Source of the DNA: Nodosilinea sp. PGN35
Lineage (GTDB): Bacteria; Cyanobacteriota; Cyanobacteriia; Phormidesmidales; Phormidesmidaceae
Reading direction: 5' to 3'
DNA: 64,000 bases
NCBI RefSeq assembly: GCF_029109325.1
Contig: NZ_JAQKQJ010000010.1
Location: 1,320,577-1,384,576, forward strand
Made by a program: the position numbers and the translations under genes
The notes under the pieces: model-generated
Told to the model about the DNA's origin: nothing
What the model saw: the letters and a program-made list of their open reading frames with translations, nothing else
The model's database searches: none
Part shown: positions 1-9,458 of the stretch, one piece after another
Layout: each line of letters begins with the position of its first letter
How positions within the stretch are numbered: position 1 is the first letter of the stretch

Positions 1-67
1 GATCGCATCGAGAGATTGGCAAGACCGGCATTTCGAAAACTGCACCAATTGATTTGAGGACTACCGA

Positions 68-925
68 ATGAAAACCCTACCCAAGCGCCGCTCCACCCTG
101 GGCCTTAGAGGGGGCGCTATGGCCCTGGCCTTGACGGCTCTGACTATCACAGCCTGTCAGACCCCCCAAGACACCACTACCACCGACCCCAACCAGACCA
201 CCACTGAGCAGACCACCCAAGATCAGCAGGCCACCGAGCCTGACGATGTGCAGGTGGGCGATCTGGCTGGCAACCTGGAAGACTACCTGGGCCAAACCGT
301 TTCGGTTCGCGCTGAAGTAGTAGAAGTCCTTAACGACAACGCCTTTGTCATTCGGGGCGACGGCCTCTTTGGAGGCGACGATGTCTTAGTTTTTGGCCCC
401 ACTGACAGCCCGCTGGTGCTGCCCGGCGAAGATGTCACCGAGCGAGTGCAGGTTACGGGTCAGGTGCAAGAGGTCGTTATCGGTCAGCAGAGTCAGCAGG
501 GCATGACCCTAGACGAAGAAACCTACGGTCAGTACGAGGGCAACCCCGCGATTATGGCTGAGTCTGTCGCTCTGGCCCCCGAACCTAGCGAGATCAGCGA
601 CAACCCCGAGGCGTTCTACGACCAGGTGATCGCCGTTGACGCTGGCATTGGCGAGCAGTACGACAACAACACCTTCAGTATTAGCGGAGCCGAGTTCTTT
701 GGCGGTTCTAACATACTCGTTGTTGGCGAGTCGGCGGATGTTGCCAGCACCATTGGCGACGACGGCGACGTGGTGATCTTGGGCACCCTGCGCCCCTTTA
801 ATGCCGAAGAGCTAGAGCGCGAGTACAACTTGACCTGGGATGAGAACCTGCGTCAAACCATCCAGTCAGACTACGGCGAAGACCCCGTATTAGTGGCTCG
901 GGAAGTTTACCCAGTCAACCGCTAA
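68..925 (+). CDS. Predicted lipoprotein with two OB-like repeats
   Basis: The 285-residue product starts with a basic segment, a hydrophobic stretch and a lipobox ending at Cys30 (ITAC), so it is probably a lipid-anchored envelope protein. A Thr/Gln-rich acidic linker follows. Two related domains can be seen at about residues 67-125 and 178-235. Each has a pattern of 'Y.GQ/DQ.V.V.A...E.Y/L.DN.F.I.G...FGG...LV.G', suggestive of duplicated OB-fold-like beta barrels. A TGAGGA ribosome-binding site sits 7 nt before the ATG. A strong terminator lies 60 nt downstream, so it is probably monocistronic. I do not recognise a specific function. The lipoprotein call is secure, the fold is inference. Confidence 0.75.
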   Translation: MKTLPKRRSTLGLRGGAMALALTALTITACQTPQDTTTTDPNQTTTEQTTQDQQATEPDDVQVGDLAGNLEDYLGQTVSVRAEVVEVLNDNAFVIRGDGLFGGDDVLVFGPTDSPLVLPGEDVTERVQVTGQVQEVVIGQQSQQGMTLDEETYGQYEGNPAIMAESVALAPEPSEISDNPEAFYDQVIAVDAGIGEQYDNNTFSISGAEFFGGSNILVVGESADVASTIGDDGDVVILGTLRPFNAEELEREYNLTWDENLRQTIQSDYGEDPVLVAREVYPVNR

Positions 926-986
926 GCCCCTGGGGAATCTGAATTTGGCACCTAGCTTAGGAACCTAGGTGGGGGTTCTAAGGCCG

Positions 987-1030
987 AGCCCAGCGGGAGT
1001 GAGATTTTTCTCACTCCCGCTGGGCTTTTT
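987..1030 (+). terminator. Intrinsic terminator after the lipoprotein gene
   Basis: An 18-bp perfect stem (987-1004 with 1009-1026) has a TTTT loop and is followed by a T tract. It is a classic rho-independent terminator for the gene ending at 925. Confidence 0.9.
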
Positions 1031-1189
1031 GGGGAATTAATTTTCCTCGGGCAGTCAGGGCGGTGGCCTGCGGAGTTGGGGCAGGCGTCATAGTCTAGAC
1101 TTAGCCAGGGTGACTATAACTTTTCCTCCAAAACCCTCCGAGCCCTAGAAACCAGTTTTACAATGGGCTGCTCCACTACCGACTTTACT

Positions 1190-2254
1190 ATGATCCCACC
1201 CTGGGCAAAACCAGCGGCCCTGGCTCAAAACCTATCGCTGTTTGGGCTGCTGCTGACTGCGGGCTGTTCAAGTCTACCCGGCATCGGCCAAGTCTCAACC
1301 CCGGCAACCCAGCCCGCCGCTGTCGATGACGCCCCCAGCCAGCCAGCGCATCCACCCGCAGCGACCCTGGCCGATGACCCGTGGCAACAACACTACAGTC
1401 AGGCTCTAGATCAGGGAATGGCGGCGGCGACAGCGACCCAAACCGCCCAGTCGGCCAGGGAATGGCGGCAGGTGCAGGGGCAGTGGGAAGGGGCTATCTC
1501 CAACCTCGTCGCCATCCCCACCGGCAGCGAACTCTATGCCACCGCCCAGCAAAAACGCCAGGAGTACGAGGCAAACCGGGCCTACGCCGCCCAGGCTGCC
1601 GCCGCCAAAACTCTGCCCACCGCCACGGTCGTTTCGGTGGGCGATGGCGACACCCTGCGGGTGCAGGGGCAAGATGGCCCGCTCACCATTCGCCTGGCCT
1701 GTGTGGATGCGCCCGAAAGCGGTCAGTCCTTTGGACCGGAGGCGACGCTGCGGCTGCGGCAGCTGCTCTCGACCGGGCAGCCGGTGGAGGTGCGGGCGAT
1801 TGAGCGCGATCGCTACGATCGCACCGTGGCCGAAATCTACAGCGGCGGCCAGTCGGTGGGCCTACAGCTGGTGCGCGAGGGCTACGCCGTGGTCTATGAG
1901 CAGTACATCTCCGGCTGCGCCGCCACCGCTGACGACTACCGCCAGGCCGAATCTGCCGCCCGCAACGCCCGCCGCAACTTCTGGAGTCAGGCCAACCCCA
2001 CCCTACCCTGGGATTTTCGCCGGGGCGGAGGACCTTCAACCCCCACCGCTTCCCCCCCGGCGGCTATGCCAGCGCCCGTTACCTCCCCGCCGTCGGCGGC
2101 CCCGGCTCGCCTGCCCGCCTGCGTCTCTAGCGACTGCGACTGCGGCGACTTCACCACCTGGGAGCAGGCCCAGGCCGTGCTCAATGCCTTCCCCGGCGAC
2201 CCCCACCGCCTCGACGGCGACAGCGACGGCATCGCCTGCGAAAGCCTGCGCTAA
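1190..2254 (+). CDS. Lipoprotein thermonuclease with excalibur domain
   Basis: The N-terminus holds a hydrophobic segment and lipobox (LLTAGCSS). A Pro/Ala-rich linker follows, then a staphylococcal-nuclease domain with the typical '[12 protein letters not shown]', '[10 protein letters not shown]', '[12 protein letters not shown]' and '[10 protein letters not shown]' signatures. These supply the calcium-binding Asp, catalytic Arg and Glu positions. The last 45 residues form an excalibur-type domain with a Cys pair and the '[10 protein letters not shown]' calcium loop. It is probably an extracytoplasmic Ca-dependent nuclease. ATG at 1163 is an alternative start; 1190 gives a better-shaped signal peptide. 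SNase-excalibur fusions are common in cyanobacteria. Confidence 0.85.
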   Translation: MIPPWAKPAALAQNLSLFGLLLTAGCSSLPGIGQVSTPATQPAAVDDAPSQPAHPPAATLADDPWQQHYSQALDQGMAAATATQTAQSAREWRQVQGQWEGAISNLVAIPTGSELYATAQQKRQEYEANRAYAAQAAAAKTLPTATVVSVGDGDTLRVQGQDGPLTIRLACVDAPESGQSFGPEATLRLRQLLSTGQPVEVRAIERDRYDRTVAEIYSGGQSVGLQLVREGYAVVYEQYISGCAATADDYRQAESAARNARRNFWSQANPTLPWDFRRGGGPSTPTASPPAAMPAPVTSPPSAAPARLPACVSSDCDCGDFTTWEQAQAVLNAFPGDPHRLDGDSDGIACESLR

Positions 2255-2309
2255 ACTCACCCCTCTTCTCTCTACTATCTTCCCCGCTCCTATCCTCCCC
2301 ACCTGCTCT

Positions 2310-3701
2310 CTACCGCCGCCGCGATCGCCGCCAGTTAAACCAGTTTTCGGCCCAGTCGCGTCGCCAGGTGCCCTGCTGCCAGCGCTGCCGCTGCCACTCG
2401 CCCACCAGCAGCGGCAGGATCTCTGCCAGGCTGTAGGGCAGCGTGGGTACCTGCTGGAGCCGCTGAAGCGGAATTTTTTGGTAGATCGCCAGCGCTACGG
2501 TGTGGATGAGTTCGCTGGCTCCGGGGCCGCAGATCTGGGCTCCGAGCAGCCGCCCGTCGGCCCCCACGACCCAGCGGCAAAAGCCGGTGATGTCGCTGCC
2601 GCAGTGGGCTTTGAGCAGTGCACCAAAGGGCACCTGCACCACCGTCGCTGCGCTGCCGTACCAGCGGCGGGCCAGGTGGGCGGTGAGCCCAATGCGCCCA
2701 TACTCTGGGGTGGTGGAGAGCAGGGCAGGGCGGTTGAGGTGCGAGAACCTGCGCCAGGGCAGATAGAGGGCGTTGCCCAGGGCGATCGCCACATCGCTGT
2801 GATCGGTAGCGTCGGCCCAGTAGCCGCCCAGGGCCGGGCCGCAGGCAAACACTCGAGAATGGGCGGTGGCGAGGCGATCGTCCACCGGCAGAGCGGTGGC
2901 AACGCCGTGAACGGTTTGGGGATGAACGCCGATGCTGCTGAGATTGAGCGGCCCCAGGGCCGGGTGGGCGGCGGTCGCCAGTACGAGGGTTGGAGCCTTG
3001 AGCAAGTCGCCATTGGCCAGCAAGACCTCAAAGCTGTCTTTGTGGTAGATCGCCTCGAGTCGGGTGCTGAGCTTGAGGGTGACCCCTGCCGCCTCGAGCA
3101 GCGCTTCTACAAAGGCCGACATATCCGGGTCTTCGGTGGGGAGCAGCTGGTCGCCTCGGGTGACTAGGGTGGTAGAGCAACCGAGCCGGGCCAGGGCTTG
3201 GGCCAGGGCGATCGCCGCCGCGCTCCGCCCCAGCACGATCGCCGCCTCGGGCAGCGCCTTTAAATCCAGCAGGGTATCGAGGGTCAGGTACGGCGTCTCG
3301 ACCAGGCCGGGAATATCTGGAAGAGTGACCTCACTCCCGGGGGCGAGCAGGTAGCCGCGCGCGCTCAGCCGCCGCGTCGCCGTCGTCACCGCCAGGTTTG
3401 GCCTCGGGCTCAGCTGCCCCGACTCCAGCACCACATCCACCCCGCTGGTGGCCAGGCCGTCGAGACTCAGGTGCGGGTAGGCCACGCTCTCTAGGGCCTT
3501 GACCTGACCCTGCAATGCAGCCCACCCCTGGGAATGGCACGCCGCCAGCGCCACCAGCCCAATCTGTCGTCGAACCCGGCCCTCCACCTCCCCTGACGAC
3601 TCCACCAGCGCCACCCGTGCCCCCTGCCGCACCGCCAGGGCCGCCGCCTCTCGCCCCTGCACCGTGCCGCCGAGAATCACTGCGTCATAGTCAACGGTCA
3701 T
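2310..3701 (-). CDS. Pyridine nucleotide-disulfide oxidoreductase-like flavoprotein, catalytic residues missing
   Basis: The 463-residue protein has the layout of the dihydrolipoamide dehydrogenase / mercuric reductase family. It has an N-terminal FAD-binding motif (VILGGTVQG), a central NAD(P)-binding segment (AIVLGRSAAAIALAQALARL) and a C-terminal dimerisation domain starting near 'EYGRIGLT'. The redox-active CxxxxC after the first glycine loop is absent, and so is the HPTxxE motif near the C-terminus ('VPTLPYSLAEI' in its place). It therefore cannot do standard disulfide chemistry. It may be a cyanobacterial paralogue with an electron-transfer or binding role. It is convergent with the nuclease gene, 55 bp away. 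Confidence 0.75.
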   Translation of the reverse strand: MTVDYDAVILGGTVQGREAAALAVRQGARVALVESSGEVEGRVRRQIGLVALAACHSQGWAALQGQVKALESVAYPHLSLDGLATSGVDVVLESGQLSPRPNLAVTTATRRLSARGYLLAPGSEVTLPDIPGLVETPYLTLDTLLDLKALPEAAIVLGRSAAAIALAQALARLGCSTTLVTRGDQLLPTEDPDMSAFVEALLEAAGVTLKLSTRLEAIYHKDSFEVLLANGDLLKAPTLVLATAAHPALGPLNLSSIGVHPQTVHGVATALPVDDRLATAHSRVFACGPALGGYWADATDHSDVAIALGNALYLPWRRFSHLNRPALLSTTPEYGRIGLTAHLARRWYGSAATVVQVPFGALLKAHCGSDITGFCRWVVGADGRLLGAQICGPGASELIHTVALAIYQKIPLQRLQQVPTLPYSLAEILPLLVGEWQRQRWQQGTWRRDWAENWFNWRRSRRR

Positions 3702-3824
3702 GGCTGCTCCGTGCTTCTACAAAGGCGAGTGTTCCCCTGAGTGTAGCGCCAGGGCTGGGGTGGGGTAGGGACTGGGGAGAAAGGAAAGTTTTGTTCGCAT
3801 AGCGTCTCCGGAGGAGAAATGTTT

Positions 3825-3923
3825 ACTTTTAAGTTTTGAGTCTGGATCACCCCCAAAGCACTCAAAACTTAAAACTCAAAACTCAAAACTCAAAACTCAA
3901 AACTCAAAACTTAAAACTTAAAA
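3825..3923. repeat. CAAAACT heptamer tandem repeat with inverted arm
   Basis: This fills the gap between 3701 and 4034. An inverted pair (3825-3841 against 3860-3876, 16 of 17 matching) runs into a tandem array of the heptamer CAAAACT/TAAAACT, about eight units, to 3923. It resembles the short tandemly repeated repetitive (STRR) heptamers known in filamentous cyanobacteria. The rest of the gap shows only a GGAGGAG-containing palindrome near 3807 and no gene. Confidence 0.8.
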
Positions 3924-4033
3924 CCCTTACCCCCCACTCCTCTCTCCATTTAATCTGAGTAAAGATTTTCCCCCGTCCCGATGGGTTGCAGCAAGGCAGG
4001 TAAGATCTGAAGCAAATGCAGTGTAGGCGCACT

Positions 4034-5686
4034 ATGACAGGGACTACCTCGATGCGCGAGTCGAGCACCGTAGCGACCGATTTTTCAACCTTTGCTCCGT
4101 CAGAAATTACCGGCGATCGCATTCTGGCCGCCATCGATGTGGGCACCAACTCGATCCACATGGTGGTGGTCAAAATTCAGCCCGACCTGCCCGCCTTCAC
4201 CATTGTCGATCGCGAAAAAGAGACGGTGCGCCTGGGCGACTTCAATGAAGCCACGGGCGGGCTGTCAGAGGCCGCCATGGAGCGGGCGATCAAGGCGCTG
4301 AAACGCTGCTGTGCGATCGCCTCCAGCCTCCAGGCCGAAGACATTGTGGCGGTGGCCACCAGCGCTGTGCGGGAGGCCAGCAACGGCCAGGCCTTTATTG
4401 AGCGGGTCTACAACGAAGTTGGCCTGGCCATCAACTTGATTTCGGGCACCGAAGAGGCGCGGCGCATCTATTTGGGCGTGCTCTCGGGGATGGAGTTCAA
4501 CGGCCAGCCCCACGCCATCATCGACATCGGCGGTGGCTCTACCGAACTGATTTTGGGTACCGGCGAACCCCACCGCTTTCTCAGCAGCACCAAGGTAGGG
4601 GCGGTGCGCCTCACCGGCCAGTTCGTTTCCACCGACCCCATCTCAGAGCTGGAGTTTAGCACCCTGCAGGCCTACGTGCGGGGCATGCTAGAACCCAACA
4701 CCACCGAGCTTGTGCACCATCTCAAGCCCGAGGAGCCAGTGCAGCTGATGGGGACGTCGGGCACCATCGAGTGCCTGGCCGCCCTGGTCGCCGTTGAGCG
4801 GCTGGGCCTGGTGCCCGACCCCCTCAACGGCTTTCAGATGAGCTATGACGAGCTGTCGCGGCTCGTCGAAACCCTGCGCCAGGCCACCTACGAGGAGCGG
4901 CTGGCCATGCCCGAGATGTCTCCCCGGCGGGCTGAAATCATTGTGCCGGGGGCGGTGATTCTCCAGGAGACCATGGGGCTGCTCCAGGCCGAGAGCATTA
5001 CCATCTGCGAGCGCGCCCTGCGGGAGGGGGTGGTGGTGGACTGGATGCTCACCCACGGTCTGATCGAAGACCGCATGCAGTTTCAGAAGTCGGTGCGGCA
5101 GCGCAACATTCTCAAAACCGCTAAGAAATACAAGGTGCATCTCGATCGCTCTGAGCGAGTGGCCCAGTTCGCTATGGATCTATTCGATCAAACCCGAGGC
5201 AGCCTGCACACCTGGGGCAACCTGGAGAAAGAGCTGCTCTGGGCCGCCGCCATCCTGCACAACTGCGGCCACTTTGTCAGCCACTCGTCCCACCACAAGC
5301 ATTCCTACTACTTAATTCGCCACGGTGAGCTGCTGGGCTATACCGAAACCGAGCTGGAGGTGATCGCCAACATTGCCCGCTACCACCGCAAGAGCGCTCC
5401 CAAGAAGAAGCACGACAACTACCGCAACCTGCCCACCCGCTACCACCGCCAGATGGTTACCCACCTCAGCGCTCTGCTGCGCCTGGCGGTGGCCCTCGAT
5501 CGCCGCGGCATTGGCGCAGTCCAGAGCATTTACTGCAGCGTTGACCCCGATGCCCACATGTTGACCATGGCGGTCAAGGCAGCTCACCCCGGCGATGACT
5601 GCGCTTCGGAACTGTGGAATTTAGACTACAAGAAAGACTACTTTGAGCAGGTGTTTGAGGTGAAGCTACAGGCCCAGTTGGCCTGA
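4034..5686 (+). CDS. ppx: Exopolyphosphatase Ppx/GppA family
   Basis: The protein has the ASKHA-type Ppx/GppA fold. Its phosphate-1 loop is 'AIDVGTNSIHMVVVKI', followed by 'VATSAVREASN', the 'IDIGGGSTELILG' loop and 'GTSGTIECLAAL'. The C-terminal helical HD-like domain contains 'LWAAAILHNCGHFVSHSSHH'. At about 550 residues it has the length of long bacterial exopolyphosphatases, which release phosphate from polyphosphate or hydrolyse pppGpp. The start is not certain: in-frame ATGs lie at 4016, 4034 and 4052, none with a strong ribosome-binding site. It is flanked by unrelated genes and probably transcribed alone. Confidence 0.9.
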   Translation: MTGTTSMRESSTVATDFSTFAPSEITGDRILAAIDVGTNSIHMVVVKIQPDLPAFTIVDREKETVRLGDFNEATGGLSEAAMERAIKALKRCCAIASSLQAEDIVAVATSAVREASNGQAFIERVYNEVGLAINLISGTEEARRIYLGVLSGMEFNGQPHAIIDIGGGSTELILGTGEPHRFLSSTKVGAVRLTGQFVSTDPISELEFSTLQAYVRGMLEPNTTELVHHLKPEEPVQLMGTSGTIECLAALVAVERLGLVPDPLNGFQMSYDELSRLVETLRQATYEERLAMPEMSPRRAEIIVPGAVILQETMGLLQAESITICERALREGVVVDWMLTHGLIEDRMQFQKSVRQRNILKTAKKYKVHLDRSERVAQFAMDLFDQTRGSLHTWGNLEKELLWAAAILHNCGHFVSHSSHHKHSYYLIRHGELLGYTETELEVIANIARYHRKSAPKKKHDNYRNLPTRYHRQMVTHLSALLRLAVALDRRGIGAVQSIYCSVDPDAHMLTMAVKAAHPGDDCASELWNLDYKKDYFEQVFEVKLQAQLA

Positions 5687-5736
5687 GGCCAACGCAACCG
5701 GCGGGCAGCCCTGGATGTTTGCGGGGTGACGCGGTG

Positions 5737-6408
5737 CTAGTCTCGCTCGGTGGCAGAGCGGTGGCGAAGCTCCTGGGGCGATCGCCGGGGGGACAGTGCG
5801 GGGGGTTCGGCAGGGCGAATCGTATTCAGGCCGTTAACCGGGTCGCTGTCGGGGATAGCGTGCAGGGTGGTTTCCGCGAGGTGGGGGCGAGGGGCACTGC
5901 GATCGACTGAAATCCGGTGCTCCTCGGCTTCCAGCAGGGGGGTGGGGTCGGGGGGGGAATCCCCAGGGGATGTGCCAGGGGGGGCACTAGCTGGCGGTAC
6001 CTTGGTAGCGCCAGCCGCTCGCTTGGTCGGGGGCTGGGGTGGGGAACCGTCTGTCCAGGTGCGCCAGGCGGCGCGGGCTCCGGCAAAGAAACTTTTGGTG
6101 CCTGTATTCAGGCGTTTGGCCCCGGTCTGGGCGGTGGCAATGCTCTGGGTGACCTGCTGGGCCACCTGCCCGGCGCTCTGCACGCCCTCGGTAACGTCGT
6201 CGGTAAGCTCGACAATTTCTAGGCCGGTGAGACGAATGGCCTCCAGGGTGGGGGGCAGCTCGCGGCCCAGGGTATCAAAGAATTTTTCGGCGCTGCGGGC
6301 AGCGCGACCCAGCTCGCGCAGGGCGGGAATGGCGACCATGAGCACCGCCGTCAGGCTGATGACGACGAGTAAAAAGGATAGGGCTAGCCAAAACAGTGGG
6401 TCGGCCAC
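5737..6408 (-). CDS. DUF948-like membrane-anchored protein
   Basis: The 223-residue product starts with one transmembrane helix (about residues 6-28). A helical segment follows with regular hydrophobic spacing, like DUF948 proteins of cyanobacteria ('ALRELGRAARSAEKFFDTL', 'ELPPTLEAIRLTGLEIVELTDDV'). The C-terminal half is Pro/Ser/Thr-rich and probably disordered. It is the last gene of a leftward cluster with the YtxH-like gene 11 bp upstream and another membrane gene beyond. I know no experimentally assigned role. Confidence 0.7.
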   Translation of the reverse strand: MADPLFWLALSFLLVVISLTAVLMVAIPALRELGRAARSAEKFFDTLGRELPPTLEAIRLTGLEIVELTDDVTEGVQSAGQVAQQVTQSIATAQTGAKRLNTGTKSFFAGARAAWRTWTDGSPPQPPTKRAAGATKVPPASAPPGTSPGDSPPDPTPLLEAEEHRISVDRSAPRPHLAETTLHAIPDSDPVNGLNTIRPAEPPALSPRRSPQELRHRSATERD

Positions 6409-6419
6409 AACGGGTGCTC

Positions 6420-6755
6420 CTACTCCTGGGTAGACCCGTTGCTGACCGCCGGGGCGGACTGGCGCAGCTGCTCATACTCCTGGCGGCTGGCCTCCTGTCC
6501 GGCGGCGATCGCCTCCCGCAGCCGGGTCAGGGTGTGATCCCAGTTGACCAGGGCGGTTTCCGACAGGCGATCGGCCTGGAGATTGACGCTGGTGGCCAAA
6601 TCTTCAACCAGCTCGGGCAGCGCATCGGCCGATTTTCTAAGAATACGGCGGGTTTCACGCCCCGTGCGGGGGGCCATCAGCAGCCCGGCTACGGCTCCCA
6701 TGGCTGCTCCCAGCAGCACCCCGCCAACGAACCCGCCAGATTGTCTTTCGCCCAT
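6420..6755 (-). CDS. YtxH-domain protein
   Basis: The start was taken at 6755, giving 111 residues. After 'MGERQSGGF' comes a Gly/Ala-rich membrane-inserting segment and 'GLLMAPRTGRETRRILRKS'. That arrangement (glycine-rich hydrophobic helix, then APxxGxxTR) is the hallmark of the YtxH/gas-vesicle-like family. The remaining helix is amphipathic. It is flanked on both sides by small membrane genes on the same strand, which suggests a common envelope-associated function. Confidence 0.75.
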   Translation of the reverse strand: MGERQSGGFVGGVLLGAAMGAVAGLLMAPRTGRETRRILRKSADALPELVEDLATSVNLQADRLSETALVNWDHTLTRLREAIAAGQEASRQEYEQLRQSAPAVSNGSTQE

Positions 6756-6834
6756 GGTGTTGTGTCCTGTAGGTACCCCAATATTCAACCCGCTGCCTGC
6801 GCTCTCCAGACCGCCAGAAAGGCCTGAGACTATC

Positions 6835-7188
6835 CTATCGTCGCTTCGTCAAAGCCAGTCTAGCCCTGGGGCTGAGCCGTCGCTGACCGATCCCTAACCA
6901 GCGGCTGGCCATGGGCAGTAGGCCCACCACCGCCATCAGCTGTTCCAGGCGCTGAACCTGAAGCTGAAGCAGGCTGTAGCGCTGCCGCAGCGAGGCCGTG
7001 CCCGACTGGCCCAGCAAAATCGCCGGGGGCACAACGGTGGGGTCAAGAATAGAGTTGGCGCTGCGATCCCAGTTCGCCAGAGCATCGGCTACGGCCCCCA
7101 GGGTTTTGCTCAACCGCCAGAGCCGCCAGGCCACATAAAAGCAAAACAGCGCAATCACTAGATTTAGGCTTACGGCAACCGCAATCAC
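6835..7188 (-). CDS. Small conserved membrane protein
   Basis: The 117-residue protein has an N-terminal transmembrane helix (residues 2-22), a Trp/Arg-rich turn, a helical middle ('LLQLQVQRLEQLMAVVGLL') and a very basic C-terminus ending KRR. It is the first gene of the leftward three-gene cluster. The gene to its right is divergent, with about 90 bp for both promoters. I do not recognise a named family. Confidence 0.6.
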   Translation of the reverse strand: MIAVAVSLNLVIALFCFYVAWRLWRLSKTLGAVADALANWDRSANSILDPTVVPPAILLGQSGTASLRQRYSLLQLQVQRLEQLMAVVGLLPMASRWLGIGQRRLSPRARLALTKRR

Positions 7189-7278
7189 AACTTTCGCCCT
7201 ATCCTTTTAACTGGCTAAATCATAACGACATTCTGGGGCGATCGCCGTATTTCCTGCTGCCGTTAGGACATCTCTCCC

Positions 7279-9444
7279 TTGGACACTATTGCTAAGACCC
7301 TTGATGTGGATCCTACCCGTGGGGTTGACGAGCCTTCGGGCCGCCCCCACCTGCCCTACAAAACCCTGACGGTTGCCCTGGGGGCGGCCCAGGGCAACAC
7401 GCTGATCAAGCTTGCCCCCGGCACCTACAGCACCGCTACGGGCGAACGCTTCCCCATCACCCTGCCCGATGGGGTGATGATTGCGGGGCAAGAATCGACC
7501 CAGGGTCAGGGAATTGCGATCGCCGGGGGCGGCCCAGGAACCGGGGCCGCCACGGTGGCACTGGTCATCCAGGGCCAGAGCCAGCTGCGGGGAGTGACGG
7601 TGCAAAACCCCCAGGGCATTGGCATCTTAATTGACTCGGGCGCGCCGCTGGTGCGGGCCTGCCGCCTCAGCCAGTGTCGGGTGGGGCTCCAGGTGAGCGG
7701 GGTCGCCCTGCCGCTGGTGGCCAAAACCGTGGTCAATGACTGCGGCGATCGCGGCCTCAGCTTTGCCGATGGGGCTCGGGGGGAGGTGCAGGACTGCACC
7801 GTAGAGCGCTGCGGCACCGGCATTTATCTGGGGCAAAACGCCGCTCCCCTACTGCACCGCTGTCAGTGCTCCAACAACCAGGTGGGGGTACAGGTAGCCG
7901 ACACCGCCAGCCCGGTGCTGCGGCAAAATCGGCTGGTGCAAAACCAAACCCTTGGCCTGCTGGTGCAGGACACGGGCCGCCCCGACCTGGGCCAGCCCGA
8001 CGACCCGGCGGGCAACATATTGCGCTACAACCGCCAGAGCGATTTGCGCAACGACACCCGCCAGAGCCTAACGCTGGTGGGCAATGATGTCATCCCCATG
8101 GGGCTGGTGGGCGGGGTAAACCTGGTGGCCAGCCAGTGGCCCGACCCCGCCGCCGTGCCGCCAGTGCTGCTCGATCGCCCCACGGTGGCCCCCGCCCCCG
8201 CGCCCCTGCCCGCCGAAGAGGCCGAAACCCCGCCCCCCGCGCCCCCGGTGCCCCCCGTGCCCAGCCGTTTTACTGACCTGGGCAACCACTGGGCGACCGC
8301 CTACATTGAGGCCCTGGCCGATCGCGGCCTGGTGAAGGGCTATGGCAACGGCACCTATCGCCCCCAGGAGACCATCAATCGGGGGCAGTTTGCCGCCCTG
8401 GTGGCCGCCAGCTACAGCGACCTCGACCCGGTGCGCGGCGCGGTCACCTTCGCAGATGTGCCGCCGACCCACTGGGCCAGCCGCGCCGTCGACCAGGCCC
8501 AGCGCCAGGGCTTTTTGGGCGGCTACCCCGACCAGACCTTTCGCCCCGACCAGGGCATGGTGCGGGTGCAGGCGATGGTGGCGGTGGCCACAGGGCTAAA
8601 GCTGCCTCCGGCCCCGGCCAGTGTCCTGGGGGTGTACCGCGATCGCGCCCAAATTCCCAGCTATGCGATCGATGCCCTGGCCAGCGCCACCCAGGCCGGA
8701 CTCGTGGTCAACCACCCCGACCCAGAGCTGCTGCGCCCCCTAGAAACCATGACCCGCGCCGAGGTCGCCGTACTGATCTACCAGGGCCTAGTCGCCCGAG
8801 AACAAGCCCCCCGGTTAGAGACCGTTGCCCCTTCACCCCCCACCGCCATGACCCGAGGATCGTTTCCCGATATTCAAACCCACTGGGCGCTGGATTTCAT
8901 TCAGGGCCTGCTGAACCTGGGCCTGGTGCAGGGGGATGACGCCGGCCGCTTCAACCCCGCCCAGCCCATGACCCGCGCCCAGTTTGCCGCCCTGGTCAGC
9001 CGCGCCTTTACTCCGGCTCCCCGCCGTCCGGCCCAGTTGTTTCGCGATGTGCCCGCAGGCTACTGGGCCGACAGCGCCATTCAAATCGCCTATCGGGGCG
9101 GCTTTCTGTCAGGGTTTCCCGACCAGACCTTTGGGCCAGAAAACCCCCTGCTGCGGGCTCAGGTGTGGGTGGCGCTGGTGTCGGGGCTGGCGCTATTGCC
9201 CAACCAGCCCGGCAACCTGCGACTGCTGGAGCGCTACCGCGATCGCACCACCATTCCCGACTACGCGGTGAATGCGATCGCCAAGGCCACCCAGCTCAAC
9301 CTGGTGGTGAACGTGCCCGACATCGCCCAGCTTCACCCCAACCGGGTGGCCAGCCGCGCCGATGTGTGCGCCGCCGTGTACCAGGCGCTGGTGCTACAGC
9401 TGCGGGCGGCGAGGATTGACAATCCGTTTATTGTGAGGCCGTAG
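7279..9444 (+). CDS. DUF1565 beta-helix protein with six SLH motifs
   Basis: The start is a TTG at 7279. Residues about 25-280 form a right-handed beta-helix of DUF1565 type with repeated 'V...G.GI.I....P.V..C.....RVGLQV' rungs. A Pro/Ala-rich linker (about 285-328) follows. The C-terminal half carries six S-layer homology motifs in two triplets (about 329-505 and 527-705), each with 'F.D...HWA...I......G...GY....F.P....R.Q'. SLH triplets bind cell-wall polymers, so this is probably a surface protein presenting a beta-helix. No signal peptide is visible from this start; the true start could lie upstream or export may be atypical. Confidence 0.85.
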   Translation: MDTIAKTLDVDPTRGVDEPSGRPHLPYKTLTVALGAAQGNTLIKLAPGTYSTATGERFPITLPDGVMIAGQESTQGQGIAIAGGGPGTGAATVALVIQGQSQLRGVTVQNPQGIGILIDSGAPLVRACRLSQCRVGLQVSGVALPLVAKTVVNDCGDRGLSFADGARGEVQDCTVERCGTGIYLGQNAAPLLHRCQCSNNQVGVQVADTASPVLRQNRLVQNQTLGLLVQDTGRPDLGQPDDPAGNILRYNRQSDLRNDTRQSLTLVGNDVIPMGLVGGVNLVASQWPDPAAVPPVLLDRPTVAPAPAPLPAEEAETPPPAPPVPPVPSRFTDLGNHWATAYIEALADRGLVKGYGNGTYRPQETINRGQFAALVAASYSDLDPVRGAVTFADVPPTHWASRAVDQAQRQGFLGGYPDQTFRPDQGMVRVQAMVAVATGLKLPPAPASVLGVYRDRAQIPSYAIDALASATQAGLVVNHPDPELLRPLETMTRAEVAVLIYQGLVAREQAPRLETVAPSPPTAMTRGSFPDIQTHWALDFIQGLLNLGLVQGDDAGRFNPAQPMTRAQFAALVSRAFTPAPRRPAQLFRDVPAGYWADSAIQIAYRGGFLSGFPDQTFGPENPLLRAQVWVALVSGLALLPNQPGNLRLLERYRDRTTIPDYAVNAIAKATQLNLVVNVPDIAQLHPNRVASRADVCAAVYQALVLQLRAARIDNPFIVRP

Positions 9445-9458
9445 GGGAGATGAGGGGT

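Noticed and set aside
1536..3167. Long plus-strand open frame overlapping the nuclease and flavoprotein genes
   Set aside because: It is a shadow of two well-supported genes, with Pro/Arg-rich composition typical of GC-rich antisense frames.
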